Numbered from the stretch's first letter, positions 42,919 through 52,524 are shown. The stretch is DNA of 64,000 bases from an uncultured Gemmiger sp. (GCA_947629015.1 CANRCB010000006.1:24347-88346), one strand, 5' to 3'. Notes: generated from the sequence alone by a model not told the origin. Program-made: numbers and translations.

Positions 42919-44361
42919 TCACCTGGACAGCTTTTTGAGCAGGTCGCTGCGGATGTCCCACAGTTTTTGGCTGAGGTCGACATAGTAGCGGTGGGGGTTC
43001 TCAAAGCGCTTGACCTCGTCCCACAGGTTTTCGATCTGCTGCGCGCAGAACGCTTTGATATCGGCAAGGGCCGGGCTCTTGTACACGCGGCGGCCGTCCT
43101 CGTAGATGGGGGTGGACAGGCACTTTGCGGTGCAGCCCACATAGGTGCGCTGTTTCCAGGTTTCGACCGGGTCAAACAGCGTGATGCCGCCCGCGGCGTC
43201 CACCGTCTCGTCCGCCACGGTGATGAGGTCGGCCATGGCCTTGCCGTCGGCGTCGAAGATGCGCCAGACCTTTTTCAGGCACGGGATGGTCATCTTCTCG
43301 GCCGACTCCGACAGTTTCATCTTGGGAATGTAGCCGCCATCCTCCGCCTTGACGGCGGCCAGCTTGTACACGCCGCCGAACACGGGGTCGCTCTTGGCGG
43401 TGATGAGGTTCTCGCCGATGCCGAAGCTGTCCACCTTTGCGTTTTGCAAAATGAGGTCCCGCACGATGTATTCATCCAGGCTGTTGGAGGCGCAGATGGT
43501 GCAGTCCGGGTAGCCGGCGGCATCCAGCAGCTTGCGCGCCTTTTTGGAGAGGTACGCGATATCGCCGGAGTCGATGCGGATGCCCTTGGGGCGCTTGCCC
43601 ATGGGCCGCAGCACCTCGTCAAACACGCGGATGGCGTTGGGCACGCCGGATTTGAGCACGTTGTAGGTATCGACGAGCAGGACGCAGGCGTCGGGGTAGA
43701 GCTCGGCGTATTTTTTGAAGGAATCATACTCGGTGGGGAACATCTGCACCCAGGAGTGCGCCATGGTGCCGGAGGCCGGGATGCCGAAATCCCGCGCCGC
43801 CATCACGTTGGAGGTGGAGCCGCAGCCCCCGATGTACGCGGCGCGCGCGCCGTAGTAGGCGGCATCGTAGCCTTGCGCGCGGCGGGCGCCGAACTCCATG
43901 ATGGGGCGCCCCTGGGCGCTGCGCACGATGCGATTGGCCTTGGTGGCGATGAGGCACTGGTGGTTGAAGGTGACGAGGAGCAGCGTTTCCAGCAGCTGGC
44001 ACTCGATGGCCGGGCCCTCGACGGTGACGATGGGCTCATGCGGGAAGATGGGCATGCCCTCCTCGATGGCCCAGATGCTGCAATGCAGCGAAAAGCCCTT
44101 GAGGTATTCGAGGAAGCGCTCGTTGAAGACGCCGGTGGAGCGCAGATATTCGATATCCTGCTGCGTGAAGTGCAGGTTGTCGACGGCCTCGATAAAGGTG
44201 GCCAGGCCGGCCATGATGGCGTAACCGCCGCCGTCCGGCACGCGGCGGAAGAACATATCAAAGACGGCGGTCTTGTCCTGATAGCCCTCGTCGAGATACC
44301 CGGCGGACATGGTGAGCTCGTAAAAATCCGTCATGGTGGCAAGGTTGCGTTTTACATCCAT
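42919..44361 (-). CDS. pncB: Nicotinate phosphoribosyltransferase
   Basis: NAD salvage: nicotinate + PRPP to nicotinate mononucleotide. 480 residues. It shows LATMTDFYELTMSAGYL at the start, VTFNHQCLIATKANRIV, MEFGARRAQGYDAAYYGARA, SGTMAHSWVQMF with the phosphorylated-His region, and GIRIDSGDIAYLSKKAR. This is the class with a long C-terminus common in Firmicutes. ATG 44361 follows AGGAGGGG. It lies 40 bp after dacF on the same strand. Confidence 0.95.
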   Translation of the reverse strand: MDVKRNLATMTDFYELTMSAGYLDEGYQDKTAVFDMFFRRVPDGGGYAIMAGLATFIEAVDNLHFTQQDIEYLRSTGVFNERFLEYLKGFSLHCSIWAIEEGMPIFPHEPIVTVEGPAIECQLLETLLLVTFNHQCLIATKANRIVRSAQGRPIMEFGARRAQGYDAAYYGARAAYIGGCGSTSNVMAARDFGIPASGTMAHSWVQMFPTEYDSFKKYAELYPDACVLLVDTYNVLKSGVPNAIRVFDEVLRPMGKRPKGIRIDSGDIAYLSKKARKLLDAAGYPDCTICASNSLDEYIVRDLILQNAKVDSFGIGENLITAKSDPVFGGVYKLAAVKAEDGGYIPKMKLSESAEKMTIPCLKKVWRIFDADGKAMADLITVADETVDAAGGITLFDPVETWKQRTYVGCTAKCLSTPIYEDGRRVYKSPALADIKAFCAQQIENLWDEVKRFENPHRYYVDLSQKLWDIRSDLLKKLSR

Positions 44362-44401
44362 GGTTTTCCCCTCCTGATAAAGGCCCCGGGCCGGCGCGCG
44401 T

Positions 44402-45736
44402 TCAGCGGCGGGGCCGGGTGTTGCGGTTCTCGCGCCCTGCGGCGGTAAGCAGCAGCAGGATCCACAAAAACGCGTAGATGGCGACGGCGATCATGGTGAC
44501 GATGACCGCCACCTTGAAATAGCGGCTGCTGAAAAACTCGCCCATGCGGGCAAGGGTGTACAGGACCTGGCTGCGCTCGATATCCGCCCCGGCGACAAGA
44601 TCCACGGTGCCGACGGTCTCGCCCTCGATGGAAAGCGTGACCGTGCCCACGATATCGCCCTTGTGCACCGGCGCAGTGAGCGTTTCGGGCAGGTTGAAGG
44701 TGCGCTCGGTCAAGGCGGCGCCGCCCTCCTTGGGCAGCAGCGTCATCATATCGTCGGCCGGGTACAGCAGCACGGTGTCGGCCTGGGTGGAATAGCGCAC
44801 CGGCAGCTCGTTGATGGGCTCGGTGGTGTCCAGCGCGGGGGCGACGGTAAAGGTATCGAACGCCCAGTCCATCAAAGTGCCGGTCCATGCCAGGGCGGAA
44901 CTGCGGGTGCCAACGGTATCGCTGTCCTTGGGGCTTTGCAGGACGACGCTGATGTAGCTCTCGCCGTTTTGGGTGTGCCAGCCGGCAAAGCTGTTCCAGT
45001 CCGACAGGCTGCCGGTCTTGCCGCCAAGGGTGTAGGCGCGGTAGTAGGGGCTGTCCTTGGCGATCATGCGGTCGGAATTTTGGATGATGTAGCTGCCCTC
45101 GGTGGTGTGGTGCTCGTTGGTGCCCATATCGAAGGTGGCGGTGGCGATGGCCTGGTTGAAGGCGTCGTACTGCGTGGCGGCGCGCAGCAGAAGGTAGGCG
45201 TCCCGCGCGGTGGTGACGTTGTCATATTCCAGGCCGCAGGGGTCCACAAAGCGGGTGCCGGTGCAGCCGATGGCTGCGGCCTCGGCGTTCATGCGGGCGA
45301 CAAAAGCGGAAACGTCGCCCCCGCCCATATAGTCCGCCACGATGTAGGCGGCCTCGTTGCCGGAGGGCAGCAGCATGGCGTAGAGCAGGTTGCGCAGGGT
45401 GTTGGTATCGCCCTTGCGGATGTCGGCGTGGGAGCTGTTGGTGCCCCACAAAATGTCATAGATATACCCCGGCGCCGTGACGGTGACGGTGTCCAGCTCG
45501 TCCTGGTGGTCCTGCAAAAGCAGGATGCAGGTCATCATCTTGGTAAGGGAGGCGGCCTCCATGGGCTCGTCCTCGTTTTTGGCCCAGACGACGAGGTTGG
45601 TATCGAGGTTGACAAGGTACACCGCGCGCGCGTTCAGGTCCTCGGGCGGGGCATAGCCCGGCACGGCCCCGGCCGGCAGCGCGCACAGCGCGGCCAGCAG
45701 CACGGCAAGCACAAGCACGAAAAGGCGTTTTTTCAT
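44402..45736 (-). CDS. D-alanyl-D-alanine carboxypeptidase (DacF/PBP5-like)
   Basis: Trims the terminal D-Ala of peptidoglycan stem peptides. 444 residues with signal peptide 1-24 (LFVLVLAVLLAALCALPAGA). Catalytic motifs: AASLTKMM (S63, K66), PSGN (125-127) and LGGKTGS (K240). The PBP5 C-terminal beta domain (about 300-395) is followed by a membrane helix (VAVIVTMIAVAIYAFLWILL) and a basic tail that anchors it, instead of the amphipathic helix of E. coli PBP5. An extended -10 promoter precedes it. Confidence 0.93.
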   Translation of the reverse strand: MKKRLFVLVLAVLLAALCALPAGAVPGYAPPEDLNARAVYLVNLDTNLVVWAKNEDEPMEAASLTKMMTCILLLQDHQDELDTVTVTAPGYIYDILWGTNSSHADIRKGDTNTLRNLLYAMLLPSGNEAAYIVADYMGGGDVSAFVARMNAEAAAIGCTGTRFVDPCGLEYDNVTTARDAYLLLRAATQYDAFNQAIATATFDMGTNEHHTTEGSYIIQNSDRMIAKDSPYYRAYTLGGKTGSLSDWNSFAGWHTQNGESYISVVLQSPKDSDTVGTRSSALAWTGTLMDWAFDTFTVAPALDTTEPINELPVRYSTQADTVLLYPADDMMTLLPKEGGAALTERTFNLPETLTAPVHKGDIVGTVTLSIEGETVGTVDLVAGADIERSQVLYTLARMGEFFSSRYFKVAVIVTMIAVAIYAFLWILLLLTAAGRENRNTRPRR

Positions 45737-45777
45737 CGGCGTCGGTTCCTTTTGCGGGCAAAAAGATCGGGCTTTGC

Positions 45778-45789
45778 AACAGTATACCA
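45778..45789 (-). promoter_or_regulatory. Extended -10 promoter of dacF-like gene
   Basis: Minus-strand TGGTATACT, 45 bp before the start codon; no clear -35. Confidence 0.5.
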
Positions 45790-45833
45790 GAAAGCGGCGC
45801 GGGAAAAAAGGGGAAACGTGTAAAAAAACAGCG

Positions 45834-47876
45834 TCAATTCATCGCCCCGGCGGTGGCGAACAGCGCCTCGACCGCATCGGAAAGGGGCTTGTGCTCCGGC
45901 GCGGTGAGGCCGGGGTCCGTTTTGAGCAGGGCCTTGGCCTCGGCCTGGGCCACCGTCAGGGTGCGGGTGTCCTGCACAAGGTCTGCCACGCGCAGCGTGG
46001 GCAGGCCGTGCTGCGCCTGGCCGAAGAAATCGCCGGGGCCGCGGGTCTCAAGGTCATATTTGGCGACGGCGAAACCGTCCGGCGTGCGGCACAAAAACTG
46101 CAGGCGCTCGCGCACCGCGGGGCTCATGTTGTCGGAGATGAGGATGCAGCAGCTGTCGGCGGAGCCGCGGCCCACCCGCCCGCGCAGCTGGTGCAGCGCC
46201 GAAAGGCCGAACCGCTCGGCGTTTTCCACCGCCATGACGGTGGCGTTGGGCACGTCGACCCCCACCTCGATGACGGTGGTGGTGACGAGCGCGTCCAGCT
46301 CCCCGGCCTTGAACTGCGCCATGACGGCGTCCTTCTCTTTGGGCTTGAGCTTGCCGTGCAACAGCCCCACCCGGCGCCCCGGCAGCAGCGCGCAGGCCGT
46401 CCCGGTGTAATACTGCTTGACGGCCTGCATCGAGGTGTCCAGCTCGTTCTCCTCGATGGCGGGGCAGACGATGTACGCCTGGTGCCCGGCATCCATCTGC
46501 TTTTGCAGGTAGCCGTACATATCGCGGCGCTTTTTGCCGGTGATGGCCCACGTCTTGACAGGCTTGCGGCCGGGCGGCAGCTCGTCCAGCACCGAGATAT
46601 CCAGATCCCCGTACAAAAGCAGCCCCAGCGTGCGCGGGATGGGGGTGGCGCTCATGACGAGGAGGTGCGGGTTCTGCGCCTTGCCGGCCAGCAGACCGCG
46701 CTGGCGCACACCGAAACGGTGCTGCTCGTCCACGATGGCAAGGCCGAGCCGACAAAACGCCACGCTGGCGGTGAGCACGGCGTGCGTGCCCACCACAAGG
46801 CCGGCGCGGCCGTCGGCGATGGCCGCCAGCGCCACGCGCTTTTCGGCGGCCTTCATCCCGCCGGTGAGCAGCGTGACCGATACGCCGAACGGCTCGAGCA
46901 GGTCGGCCAGGGTGGCGGCGTGCTGCCGGGCGAGGATCTCGGTGGGGGCCAGGATGGCGCTCTGGTAGCCGTTTTGCGCCGCGCACCAGACGGCGGCGGC
47001 CGCCACCAGCGTTTTGCCGCTGCCCACATCGCCCTGCAAAAGGCGGTTCATCGGCGTTTTGCCGGCAAGGTCGGCAAAGATCTCGGCGGTGGCGCGGCGC
47101 TGCGCGCCGGTGGGGGCGTAGGGCAGGCTGCCGAAAAACGGTTCCGGGTCCGGCGCGCGCATCGGCGCGCCGGCGCCCTGCCGGCCGTGGCTGCGCAGCA
47201 AAAAGATGCCCAGCTGCAAAAGGTACAGCTCTTCAAAGATCAGGCGGCGGCGCGCGGCGGCGGCATCGGCGGCATCGCGCGGGTTGTGGATGGCGCGCAC
47301 CGCGGCGGCCTTGGCCGGCATTTTGTATTTGGTGAGCAGGTAGCTCGGCAGCGGGTCGGGGATGGCATCGGCCAGCGGCAGCGCGTTTTGCACCACGCGC
47401 GCGATGCGCCCCGAGGGCAGCCCCTCGGTGGCGGGGTACACCGCGACCAGCGGCGCCGCGGCGACCTGCTCCTCGGTGCGGATGAGGGGGTGCAAAAGCT
47501 CCCGCCCGGTCAGGCTGCCGCCAAGGCGCCCGGCAAAGTAGTAGGCAGCGCCCAGCTGCAGGGCCTCGGCCGCATAGGCGGTGTTGAACCATGAAAGGGT
47601 GACGGTGCCGGAATCATCGGCCGCGAGCACCTGCACAAGCGTGCGCCCGCCCTTGATGCGCCGGGCCGGCTTTTTTTGCAGCACCTGCGCCTTAACGCAG
47701 CAATCCACGTCATAGGGGGCGGCGGCGACGGTGCAGGGGGCCGTAAAATCAATGTAGCGGCGCGGATAGTGGAGCAGCAGCTCCCCCACCGTGCCGATGC
47801 CCAGCTTTTGGAACTTTTTGGCCAGGGTGGGCCCCACGCCCTTGAGGTATTGGATATCGTCGCCAAGCTGCGGCAT
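45834..47876 (-). CDS. recG: ATP-dependent DNA helicase RecG
   Basis: Branched-DNA helicase that remodels stalled forks and Holliday junctions. 680 residues: N-terminal wedge OB domain (LKGVGPTLAKKFQKLGIGTV, HYPRRYIDF), then Walker A LLQGDVGSGKTLVAAAA, LAPTEILARQHA, DEQHRFGVRQRG, SATPIPRTLGLLLYGDLDIS, and the C-terminal RGPGDFFGQAQHGLPTLRV typical of RecG. ATG 47876 follows GGGAGG. A terminator separates it from fakA upstream, so it probably has its own promoter. Confidence 0.97.
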   Translation of the reverse strand: MPQLGDDIQYLKGVGPTLAKKFQKLGIGTVGELLLHYPRRYIDFTAPCTVAAAPYDVDCCVKAQVLQKKPARRIKGGRTLVQVLAADDSGTVTLSWFNTAYAAEALQLGAAYYFAGRLGGSLTGRELLHPLIRTEEQVAAAPLVAVYPATEGLPSGRIARVVQNALPLADAIPDPLPSYLLTKYKMPAKAAAVRAIHNPRDAADAAAARRRLIFEELYLLQLGIFLLRSHGRQGAGAPMRAPDPEPFFGSLPYAPTGAQRRATAEIFADLAGKTPMNRLLQGDVGSGKTLVAAAAVWCAAQNGYQSAILAPTEILARQHAATLADLLEPFGVSVTLLTGGMKAAEKRVALAAIADGRAGLVVGTHAVLTASVAFCRLGLAIVDEQHRFGVRQRGLLAGKAQNPHLLVMSATPIPRTLGLLLYGDLDISVLDELPPGRKPVKTWAITGKKRRDMYGYLQKQMDAGHQAYIVCPAIEENELDTSMQAVKQYYTGTACALLPGRRVGLLHGKLKPKEKDAVMAQFKAGELDALVTTTVIEVGVDVPNATVMAVENAERFGLSALHQLRGRVGRGSADSCCILISDNMSPAVRERLQFLCRTPDGFAVAKYDLETRGPGDFFGQAQHGLPTLRVADLVQDTRTLTVAQAEAKALLKTDPGLTAPEHKPLSDAVEALFATAGAMN

Positions 47877-47936
47877 GGGGCACGCCTCCCTTCAAAAAAT
47901 AGAAAGTGGAGTTTGGAAACACGCCGCACCCCCAGC

Positions 47937-47976
47937 AAAAAGACGCATCTGGGCCTGCGCACAAATGCGTCTTTGC
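47937..47976 (-). terminator. Rho-independent terminator after fakA
   Basis: Minus-strand stem AAAGACGCAT / ATGCGTCTTT with a 16-nt loop and T5 on the minus strand, 21 bp after the fakA stop. Confidence 0.75.
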
Positions 47977-47997
47977 GGGGTCTGGGGCGGGCGGAGG

Positions 47998-49689
47998 TCA
48001 CTCCACGCTGATCATGTAGTAGTACACCGGCTGGCCGCCGCGGATGTGGCTGACCTCGACGTTGCCGCCGCACTTGGCCTGCACCAGCGCGGTGGTCTTT
48101 TCGGCGTCCTCCTCGGTGACATCGGCGCCGGAGATGACGGTGATGAACTGGGTGTCCTTTCTGCGCATACTGCGGGCAAGACGGTAGGTCATCTTGGCGA
48201 TGTCGGTGCCGGTGGCCACGATCTTGCCGTTTTCCAGCGCCATGATCTCGCCCTGCTTGATGGCCTTGCCGTCAAACTCACTGTCGCGGGCGGCATAGGT
48301 GATGAGCCCGGTGCTGACATGGTCGGCCGCCGCCATCATGTTGACAGCATTCTCCTCGGCCGCGGCGGCGGGGTCAAAGTTGAGCATGGCGGTCATGCCC
48401 TGGGGCACGGTGCGGGTGGGCAGCACCAGCACGGTGCGGTCGGCCAGTTTCTGCGCCTGCTCGGCCGCCATGATGATGTTCTTGTTGTTGGGCAGCACCA
48501 GCACGGTCTTGGCCGGCACGCTCTGGATGGCGGCGAGGATGTCCTCGGTGGCGGGGTTCATCGTCTGCCCGCCGGAAACGACGGCGTCCACGCCCAGATC
48601 CCCGAACACCGATTTGAGCCCCTCGCCCGCCGCCACGGCGACGAAGCCGTAATCCCGCTCGGGGTCGACGGCGGCGTAGGTAAAGCTCTCGGCGTTTTCG
48701 GGCGCGCTCTCCTCGGCGGCCTGGCGCTCCAGCCCCTTGGCCTGCTTTTGCCGGGCCAGGAACTGCTCGTGCATATTTTCGATCTTGAAATTGGTCAGGT
48801 AGCCGTACTTGATGGCCTCGGTGAGCATCTTGCCGGGGTCGGCGGTGTGGACGTGGCAGTTGGCGACCTCGTCGTCCTCGATGACGACGACGGAATCCCC
48901 GTTGGACTCCAAAAACGCGCGCAGCTTGGCGACGCTGCCGCCGTTCTCTTTGTGGACAAGGAACTGCGTGCAGTAGCCGTTTTTGATATCCTCGACCTTC
49001 ATCAGGTCGTCGGTGAAGACGCCTTTGCCGGCGGCATCGCTGGAGACCTTGGGCCGGGCGGCGGCCTCCTGCCCGGGGATGATGCCGCGCCCCTCAAAGA
49101 CGCTGCGCATACCCTCGAACACATACAGGATGCCCTGCCCGCCCGCATCGACGACGCCCGCCTTTTTGAGCACGGGGAGCTGGTTGGGGGTATCGGCCAG
49201 CGCCTTCTCGGCGGCGGCGATCATCTCGCCCCAGAGGGCCGGCACCTCGGCCGCGGTGCTGTTGACGGCGGCCTCGGCGGCAAGGCGGGTCACGGTCAGG
49301 ATGGTGCCCTCGGTGGGCTTCATCACGGCCTTGTACGCGGCCTCAACGCCCATCTGCAGCGCCTGCGCAAGGTCAGCGGCCTCGGCGTTCTTTTTGCCGG
49401 CCAACGCCTTGGAAAAGCCGCGGAACAAAAGGCTGGTGATGACGCCGCTGTTGCCGCGCGCGCCGCGCAGCATGGCGCCCGCCGCCACCTTGCTGGCCTC
49501 GGCCACGGTGCAGGTATCGGGCAGGTTCTCCAGCTCCTTGCCGGCGGCGCCGATGGTCATGCTCATGTTGGTGCCGGTATCGCCGTCCGGCACCGGGAAC
49601 ACGTTGAGCTCATCCACACGGGTGCGCTGGTTTGCGATGTTGTTGGCGCCGGAAAGGATGGCGTCCCGCAGAATCTTACCGGTTATCAT
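47998..49689 (-). CDS. fakA: DAK2 domain protein, fatty acid kinase ATP-binding subunit FakA (YloV-like)
   Basis: Phosphorylates fatty acids bound to DegV-type FakB proteins; first known as YloV. About 563 residues: N-terminal DAK2/DhaL-like domain with ELNVFPVPDGDTGTNMS (metal-ATP site) and MLRGARGNSGVITS, a middle domain, and a C-terminal DegV-like part (VVSGGQTMNPATEDILAAI, LPNNKNIIMAAEQA). The track start is 49725; ATG 49689 (MITGKILRDAIL) has GAGGTG upstream and better matches the family, so it is chosen with moderate certainty. It is co-transcribed with the Asp23 gene, a conserved pair. Confidence 0.93.
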   Translation of the reverse strand: MITGKILRDAILSGANNIANQRTRVDELNVFPVPDGDTGTNMSMTIGAAGKELENLPDTCTVAEASKVAAGAMLRGARGNSGVITSLLFRGFSKALAGKKNAEAADLAQALQMGVEAAYKAVMKPTEGTILTVTRLAAEAAVNSTAAEVPALWGEMIAAAEKALADTPNQLPVLKKAGVVDAGGQGILYVFEGMRSVFEGRGIIPGQEAAARPKVSSDAAGKGVFTDDLMKVEDIKNGYCTQFLVHKENGGSVAKLRAFLESNGDSVVVIEDDEVANCHVHTADPGKMLTEAIKYGYLTNFKIENMHEQFLARQKQAKGLERQAAEESAPENAESFTYAAVDPERDYGFVAVAAGEGLKSVFGDLGVDAVVSGGQTMNPATEDILAAIQSVPAKTVLVLPNNKNIIMAAEQAQKLADRTVLVLPTRTVPQGMTAMLNFDPAAAAEENAVNMMAAADHVSTGLITYAARDSEFDGKAIKQGEIMALENGKIVATGTDIAKMTYRLARSMRRKDTQFITVISGADVTEEDAEKTTALVQAKCGGNVEVSHIRGGQPVYYYMISVE

Positions 49690-49731
49690 ACTTTCGTACA
49701 CCTCATTGTTTGATAGTTTCGACATTCCGCG

Positions 49732-50043
49732 TCAAAGCGAAAGGATATCGTCCACAAAAACGTCGATGCGCTGCACGGCAAGGCCGGTCGCGTGCTGGAC
49801 CTCCTCCTGCACGCGGTGGGTGATGCTCTGCACGATGCTCTTGATGTTGAGCCCGTACCCCACCTTGATGTGCAGCGTGATGGCCAGGCGGCGGCCCTCC
49901 TCCAGCACGGCCACGCCCCTGCCGGAAGCGCCCTGCCCCATGGCGGCCACCCCGTAGCACTGTTCCGCCGCGTGCTGGACCAGCGCCGTAAAATACTCAT
50001 TGGTGAGGGAGATATGCCCGTAAGGGTTTACTTTGGTGATCAT
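49732..50043 (-). CDS. Asp23/Gls24 family envelope stress protein
   Basis: 103-residue Asp23 (DUF322) protein, the YloU type found before fakA in Firmicutes. The sequence YGVAAMGQGASGRGVAVLEE and KVGYGLNIKSIVQSITHRVQ matches the family; VFVDDILSL ends it. Membrane-associated in staphylococci through a partner; precise role unclear. ATG 50043 follows AAAGGAGG. A TGTTCA-17-TATAAT promoter is 65 bp upstream. Confidence 0.93.
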   Translation of the reverse strand: MITKVNPYGHISLTNEYFTALVQHAAEQCYGVAAMGQGASGRGVAVLEEGRRLAITLHIKVGYGLNIKSIVQSITHRVQEEVQHATGLAVQRIDVFVDDILSL

Positions 50044-50108
50044 CGTTTCCTCCTTTGCCGGGCGGCGAACCGCTCCAAAACCGGCCGATGAAACCGTATA
50101 TAGAAAGT

Positions 50109-50137
50109 ATTATACACCATCCGCCCGGTTTTGAACA
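50109..50137 (-). promoter_or_regulatory. Promoter of asp23-fakA
   Basis: Minus-strand TGTTCA, 17-nt spacer, perfect TATAAT. Confidence 0.65.
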
Positions 50138-50191
50138 GTGGTAAATGTGCAAAACCGGCACACAAATTTTGTGGCAGGTTGGCGGCGGGAT

Positions 50192-50235
50192 ATTCACAAT
50201 CCATTCACAAATCGGGCGGGCATTTCGCGTATACT
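50192..50235 (+). promoter_or_regulatory. Promoter of CBS-domain gene with direct repeat
   Basis: TATACT at 50230-50235 serves as -10. Upstream are two copies of ATTCACAA (50192-50199 and 50203-50210) spaced 11 bp, i.e. one helical turn, overlapping the -35 zone. They may bind a regulator. Confidence 0.45.
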
Positions 50236-50268
50236 GGAAGTGACGATAAGCGGAAGTGAGGTCCCGCC

Positions 50269-50715
50269 ATGAATCTGCTGTTTTTCCTGACCCCCAAACA
50301 GGACGTTTTGTTTATCTATGAGGATTTTACCCTGCGCCAGGCGCTGGAAAAGTGGGCCAACCAGCGCTATGCCACCATCCCGGTGCTGCGCCGCAGCGGG
50401 GAATATCTGGGCACCATCAGCGAGGGGGACCTTTTGTGGGGCATCAAGAACCTGCCCGCGCATCACGCCGCCGCCTGGGAGGACACCCTCATCGCCGGCC
50501 TGCCGCGCCGGCGCGACTACAAGGCCGTGCCGGTGACGACCGGCATGAGCGAGCTGCTGCGCGGCGTGGTGGACCAGAACTTTGTGCCGGTGGTGGATGA
50601 CCGCAACGTGTTTATCGGCATCGTGCGGCGGCAGTCGGTGCTGGATTACGTTTACCGCAACTTTGACCTGGAGGAGTTGGAAAGGCGGGCGGCGCGCCGC
50701 GGCGCGCCGCAATGA
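50269..50715 (+). CDS. CBS domain-pair protein
   Basis: 148-residue protein made of a CBS pair (ATIPVLRRSGEYLGTISEGD in the first, VPVVDDRNVFIGIVRRQSV in the second), a module that binds adenosine-type ligands. Similar stand-alone CBS proteins in Firmicutes bind AMP or c-di-AMP; the ligand is not known here. It is preceded by GGAAGTGAGG and ATG 50269. It is a single gene, divergent from asp23-fakA and convergent with the AGCS symporter across repeat copy 2. Confidence 0.88.
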   Translation: MNLLFFLTPKQDVLFIYEDFTLRQALEKWANQRYATIPVLRRSGEYLGTISEGDLLWGIKNLPAHHAAAWEDTLIAGLPRRRDYKAVPVTTGMSELLRGVVDQNFVPVVDDRNVFIGIVRRQSVLDYVYRNFDLEELERRAARRGAPQ

Positions 50716-50770
50716 TGCCGGATATTTTGCCAAAAGCCGGGGCGCATGGTGCGCACCGGCAAAGAGGCAT

Positions 50771-50971
50771 TTAAAATCCATCGCCCTCGGCGGACATGCG
50801 CCGACGAGGGCGATACCGCTAGAGCAAAAAATACCGTTCGAGTCGCCTTTAAGGCATGAGAACGGTATTTTTTGCGACGGGGTATGTCCAAGAGAGGGGT
50901 GCAGGCGGACTGGCGCAGCCAGCTAAGCCGAACCCCTCTCTTGCAGCGTGTCGCGGCACGCGACACGCTGA
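50771..50971 (+). repeat. Four-hairpin structured repeat, copy 2
   Basis: Same order as copy 1: ATCGCCCTCG/CGAGGGCGAT, GCAAAAAATACCGTTC/GAACGGTATTTTTTGC, CAAGAGAGGGGT/ACCCCTCTCTTG, then CAGCGTGTCGCG/CGCGACACGCTG. Two stem positions differ from the other copies by paired changes. Near-identical palindromes CCGGGGCGCATGG... flank it at 50737-50759 and 50973-50996. The plus-strand right flank ends in TTTTTT. It fills most of the 303-bp gap between the CBS gene and the symporter. Confidence 0.88.
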
Positions 50972-51018
50972 ACCGGGGCGCATGGATGCGCCCCGGCTGC
51001 TTTTTTAGCGCACGGGCC

Positions 51019-52524
51019 TTAGGCGGTCTCCTCCTCAAGGCCGTTTTCCTCCTCCGCCTGGACATCGCCAAAGGCGGAGAGCATGGGCTTGACCTTCTCG
51101 TGGCGCATACGGCGGTCGACGTAGTTTTTGGTGATGCGCATCACCACGGGCGAGAGCGCCAGCACGCCGATGAGGTTGGGCATGGCCATGAGGCCGTTGA
51201 ACGCCTCGGAAAGATCCCACGCGAGCTGCATCTCCATGGTGGCGCCAAAGATGATGAACGCCACAAAGACGATCTTGTAGTACATGGTGGCCTTCTCGCC
51301 AAAAAGATACTCAAAGGCGATGGAGCCGTAGTGGCTCCAGCCGAGCACGGTGGAGAAGGCGAACAGCAGGATGGCCACGGCGATGAACATCGGCCCGATG
51401 GCGCCGAAGGTCTGGGCCAGAGCCTCGCCCACAAGGGCGGAATCCTCCAGGGTGGCGGTGACGGCGCCGGTGTCGAGGTCGACAAGGCCGGAGGTGAGCA
51501 CGGTGAGCGCGGTCAGCGTGCAGACGACGATGGTATCGGCAAAGACTTCAAAGATGCCCCACATACCCTGGCGCACCGGCTCGCGCACGTTGGAGCTGGA
51601 ATGTACCATGACGGAGGAACCGAGGCCGGCCTCGTTGGAGAAAACGCCGCGCTTCATGCCCCAGGTCAGCGCTATCTTGAAGCCGCTGCCCACGATGCCG
51701 CCGGCCACGGCTTTCATCTCAAAGGCGCCCTTGAAGATGCAGACGAAGGCCGGCCCGATGCGCCCGGCGTTGAACAGGCAGGCCACGACGGTGCCCACCA
51801 CATAGGCGATGGCCATGAAAGGCACGAGCTTTTCGGTGACGGCGGCGATGCGCTTGAGCCCGCCGATGAGCACCAGCCCCGCGATGACCATGAGCACGAA
51901 ACCGGTGACGACGGCCGGGATGCCGAAGGCGGCGGTCATGTTGCCGGCGATGGAGTTGATCTGGCTCATGTTGCCGATGCCGAAAGACGCCAGCAGGCAG
52001 AACGCACTGAACAGCACGGCCAGCACGGCGCCGACTTGCTTCATGCCCTTTTTGGCGCCGAGGCCGTCGCGCAGATAATACATGGCGCCGCCCTGCCAGG
52101 CGCCCTTGCTGTCACGCCGGCGGTAAAAGATGCCCAAAACGTTCTCGGAAAAGTTGGTCATCATGCCGAAAAAGGCGACGATCCACATCCAGAAGATGGC
52201 GCCGGGGCCGCCGGTCACGATGGCGGAGGCGACGCCGACGATGTTGCCGGTGCCGATGGTGGCGGCCAGCGCCGTGCACAGGGACTGGAACTGCGAGATG
52301 GTGGCATCGCTCTTGGAGGTGTGGGCGGTGATGTGCTTGTCGGTAAAAATCGAGCCGACGGTGTTTTTGATCCAGTAGCCAAAGTGGCTGATCTGGAAGA
52401 ATTTGGTCAGGCAGGTCATCAAAATGCCGGTGCCGACCAACAGCACGAGCATCGGGATGCCCCACACAAAGTCGTTGACCGCCTTGGTGATCGCGGCAAC
52501 GGCATCAATGAACGCGTCGAACAT
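51019..52524 (-). CDS. Alanine/glycine:cation symporter (AGCS family)
   Basis: 501-residue sodium- or proton-coupled amino acid transporter with about ten helices. Family motifs visible are GTGNIVGVASAIVTGGPGAI near residue 75, FYRRRDSKGAWQGGAMYYLR, and NEAGLGSSVMVHSSSNV. The acidic C-terminal tail is cytoplasmic. ATG 52524 follows GAGGGGAG. It has its own TTGACA promoter about 140 bp upstream. With a sodium-type Mrp system in the same region, Na+ coupling is plausible but not proven. Confidence 0.93.
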   Translation of the reverse strand: MFDAFIDAVAAITKAVNDFVWGIPMLVLLVGTGILMTCLTKFFQISHFGYWIKNTVGSIFTDKHITAHTSKSDATISQFQSLCTALAATIGTGNIVGVASAIVTGGPGAIFWMWIVAFFGMMTNFSENVLGIFYRRRDSKGAWQGGAMYYLRDGLGAKKGMKQVGAVLAVLFSAFCLLASFGIGNMSQINSIAGNMTAAFGIPAVVTGFVLMVIAGLVLIGGLKRIAAVTEKLVPFMAIAYVVGTVVACLFNAGRIGPAFVCIFKGAFEMKAVAGGIVGSGFKIALTWGMKRGVFSNEAGLGSSVMVHSSSNVREPVRQGMWGIFEVFADTIVVCTLTALTVLTSGLVDLDTGAVTATLEDSALVGEALAQTFGAIGPMFIAVAILLFAFSTVLGWSHYGSIAFEYLFGEKATMYYKIVFVAFIIFGATMEMQLAWDLSEAFNGLMAMPNLIGVLALSPVVMRITKNYVDRRMRHEKVKPMLSAFGDVQAEEENGLEEETA

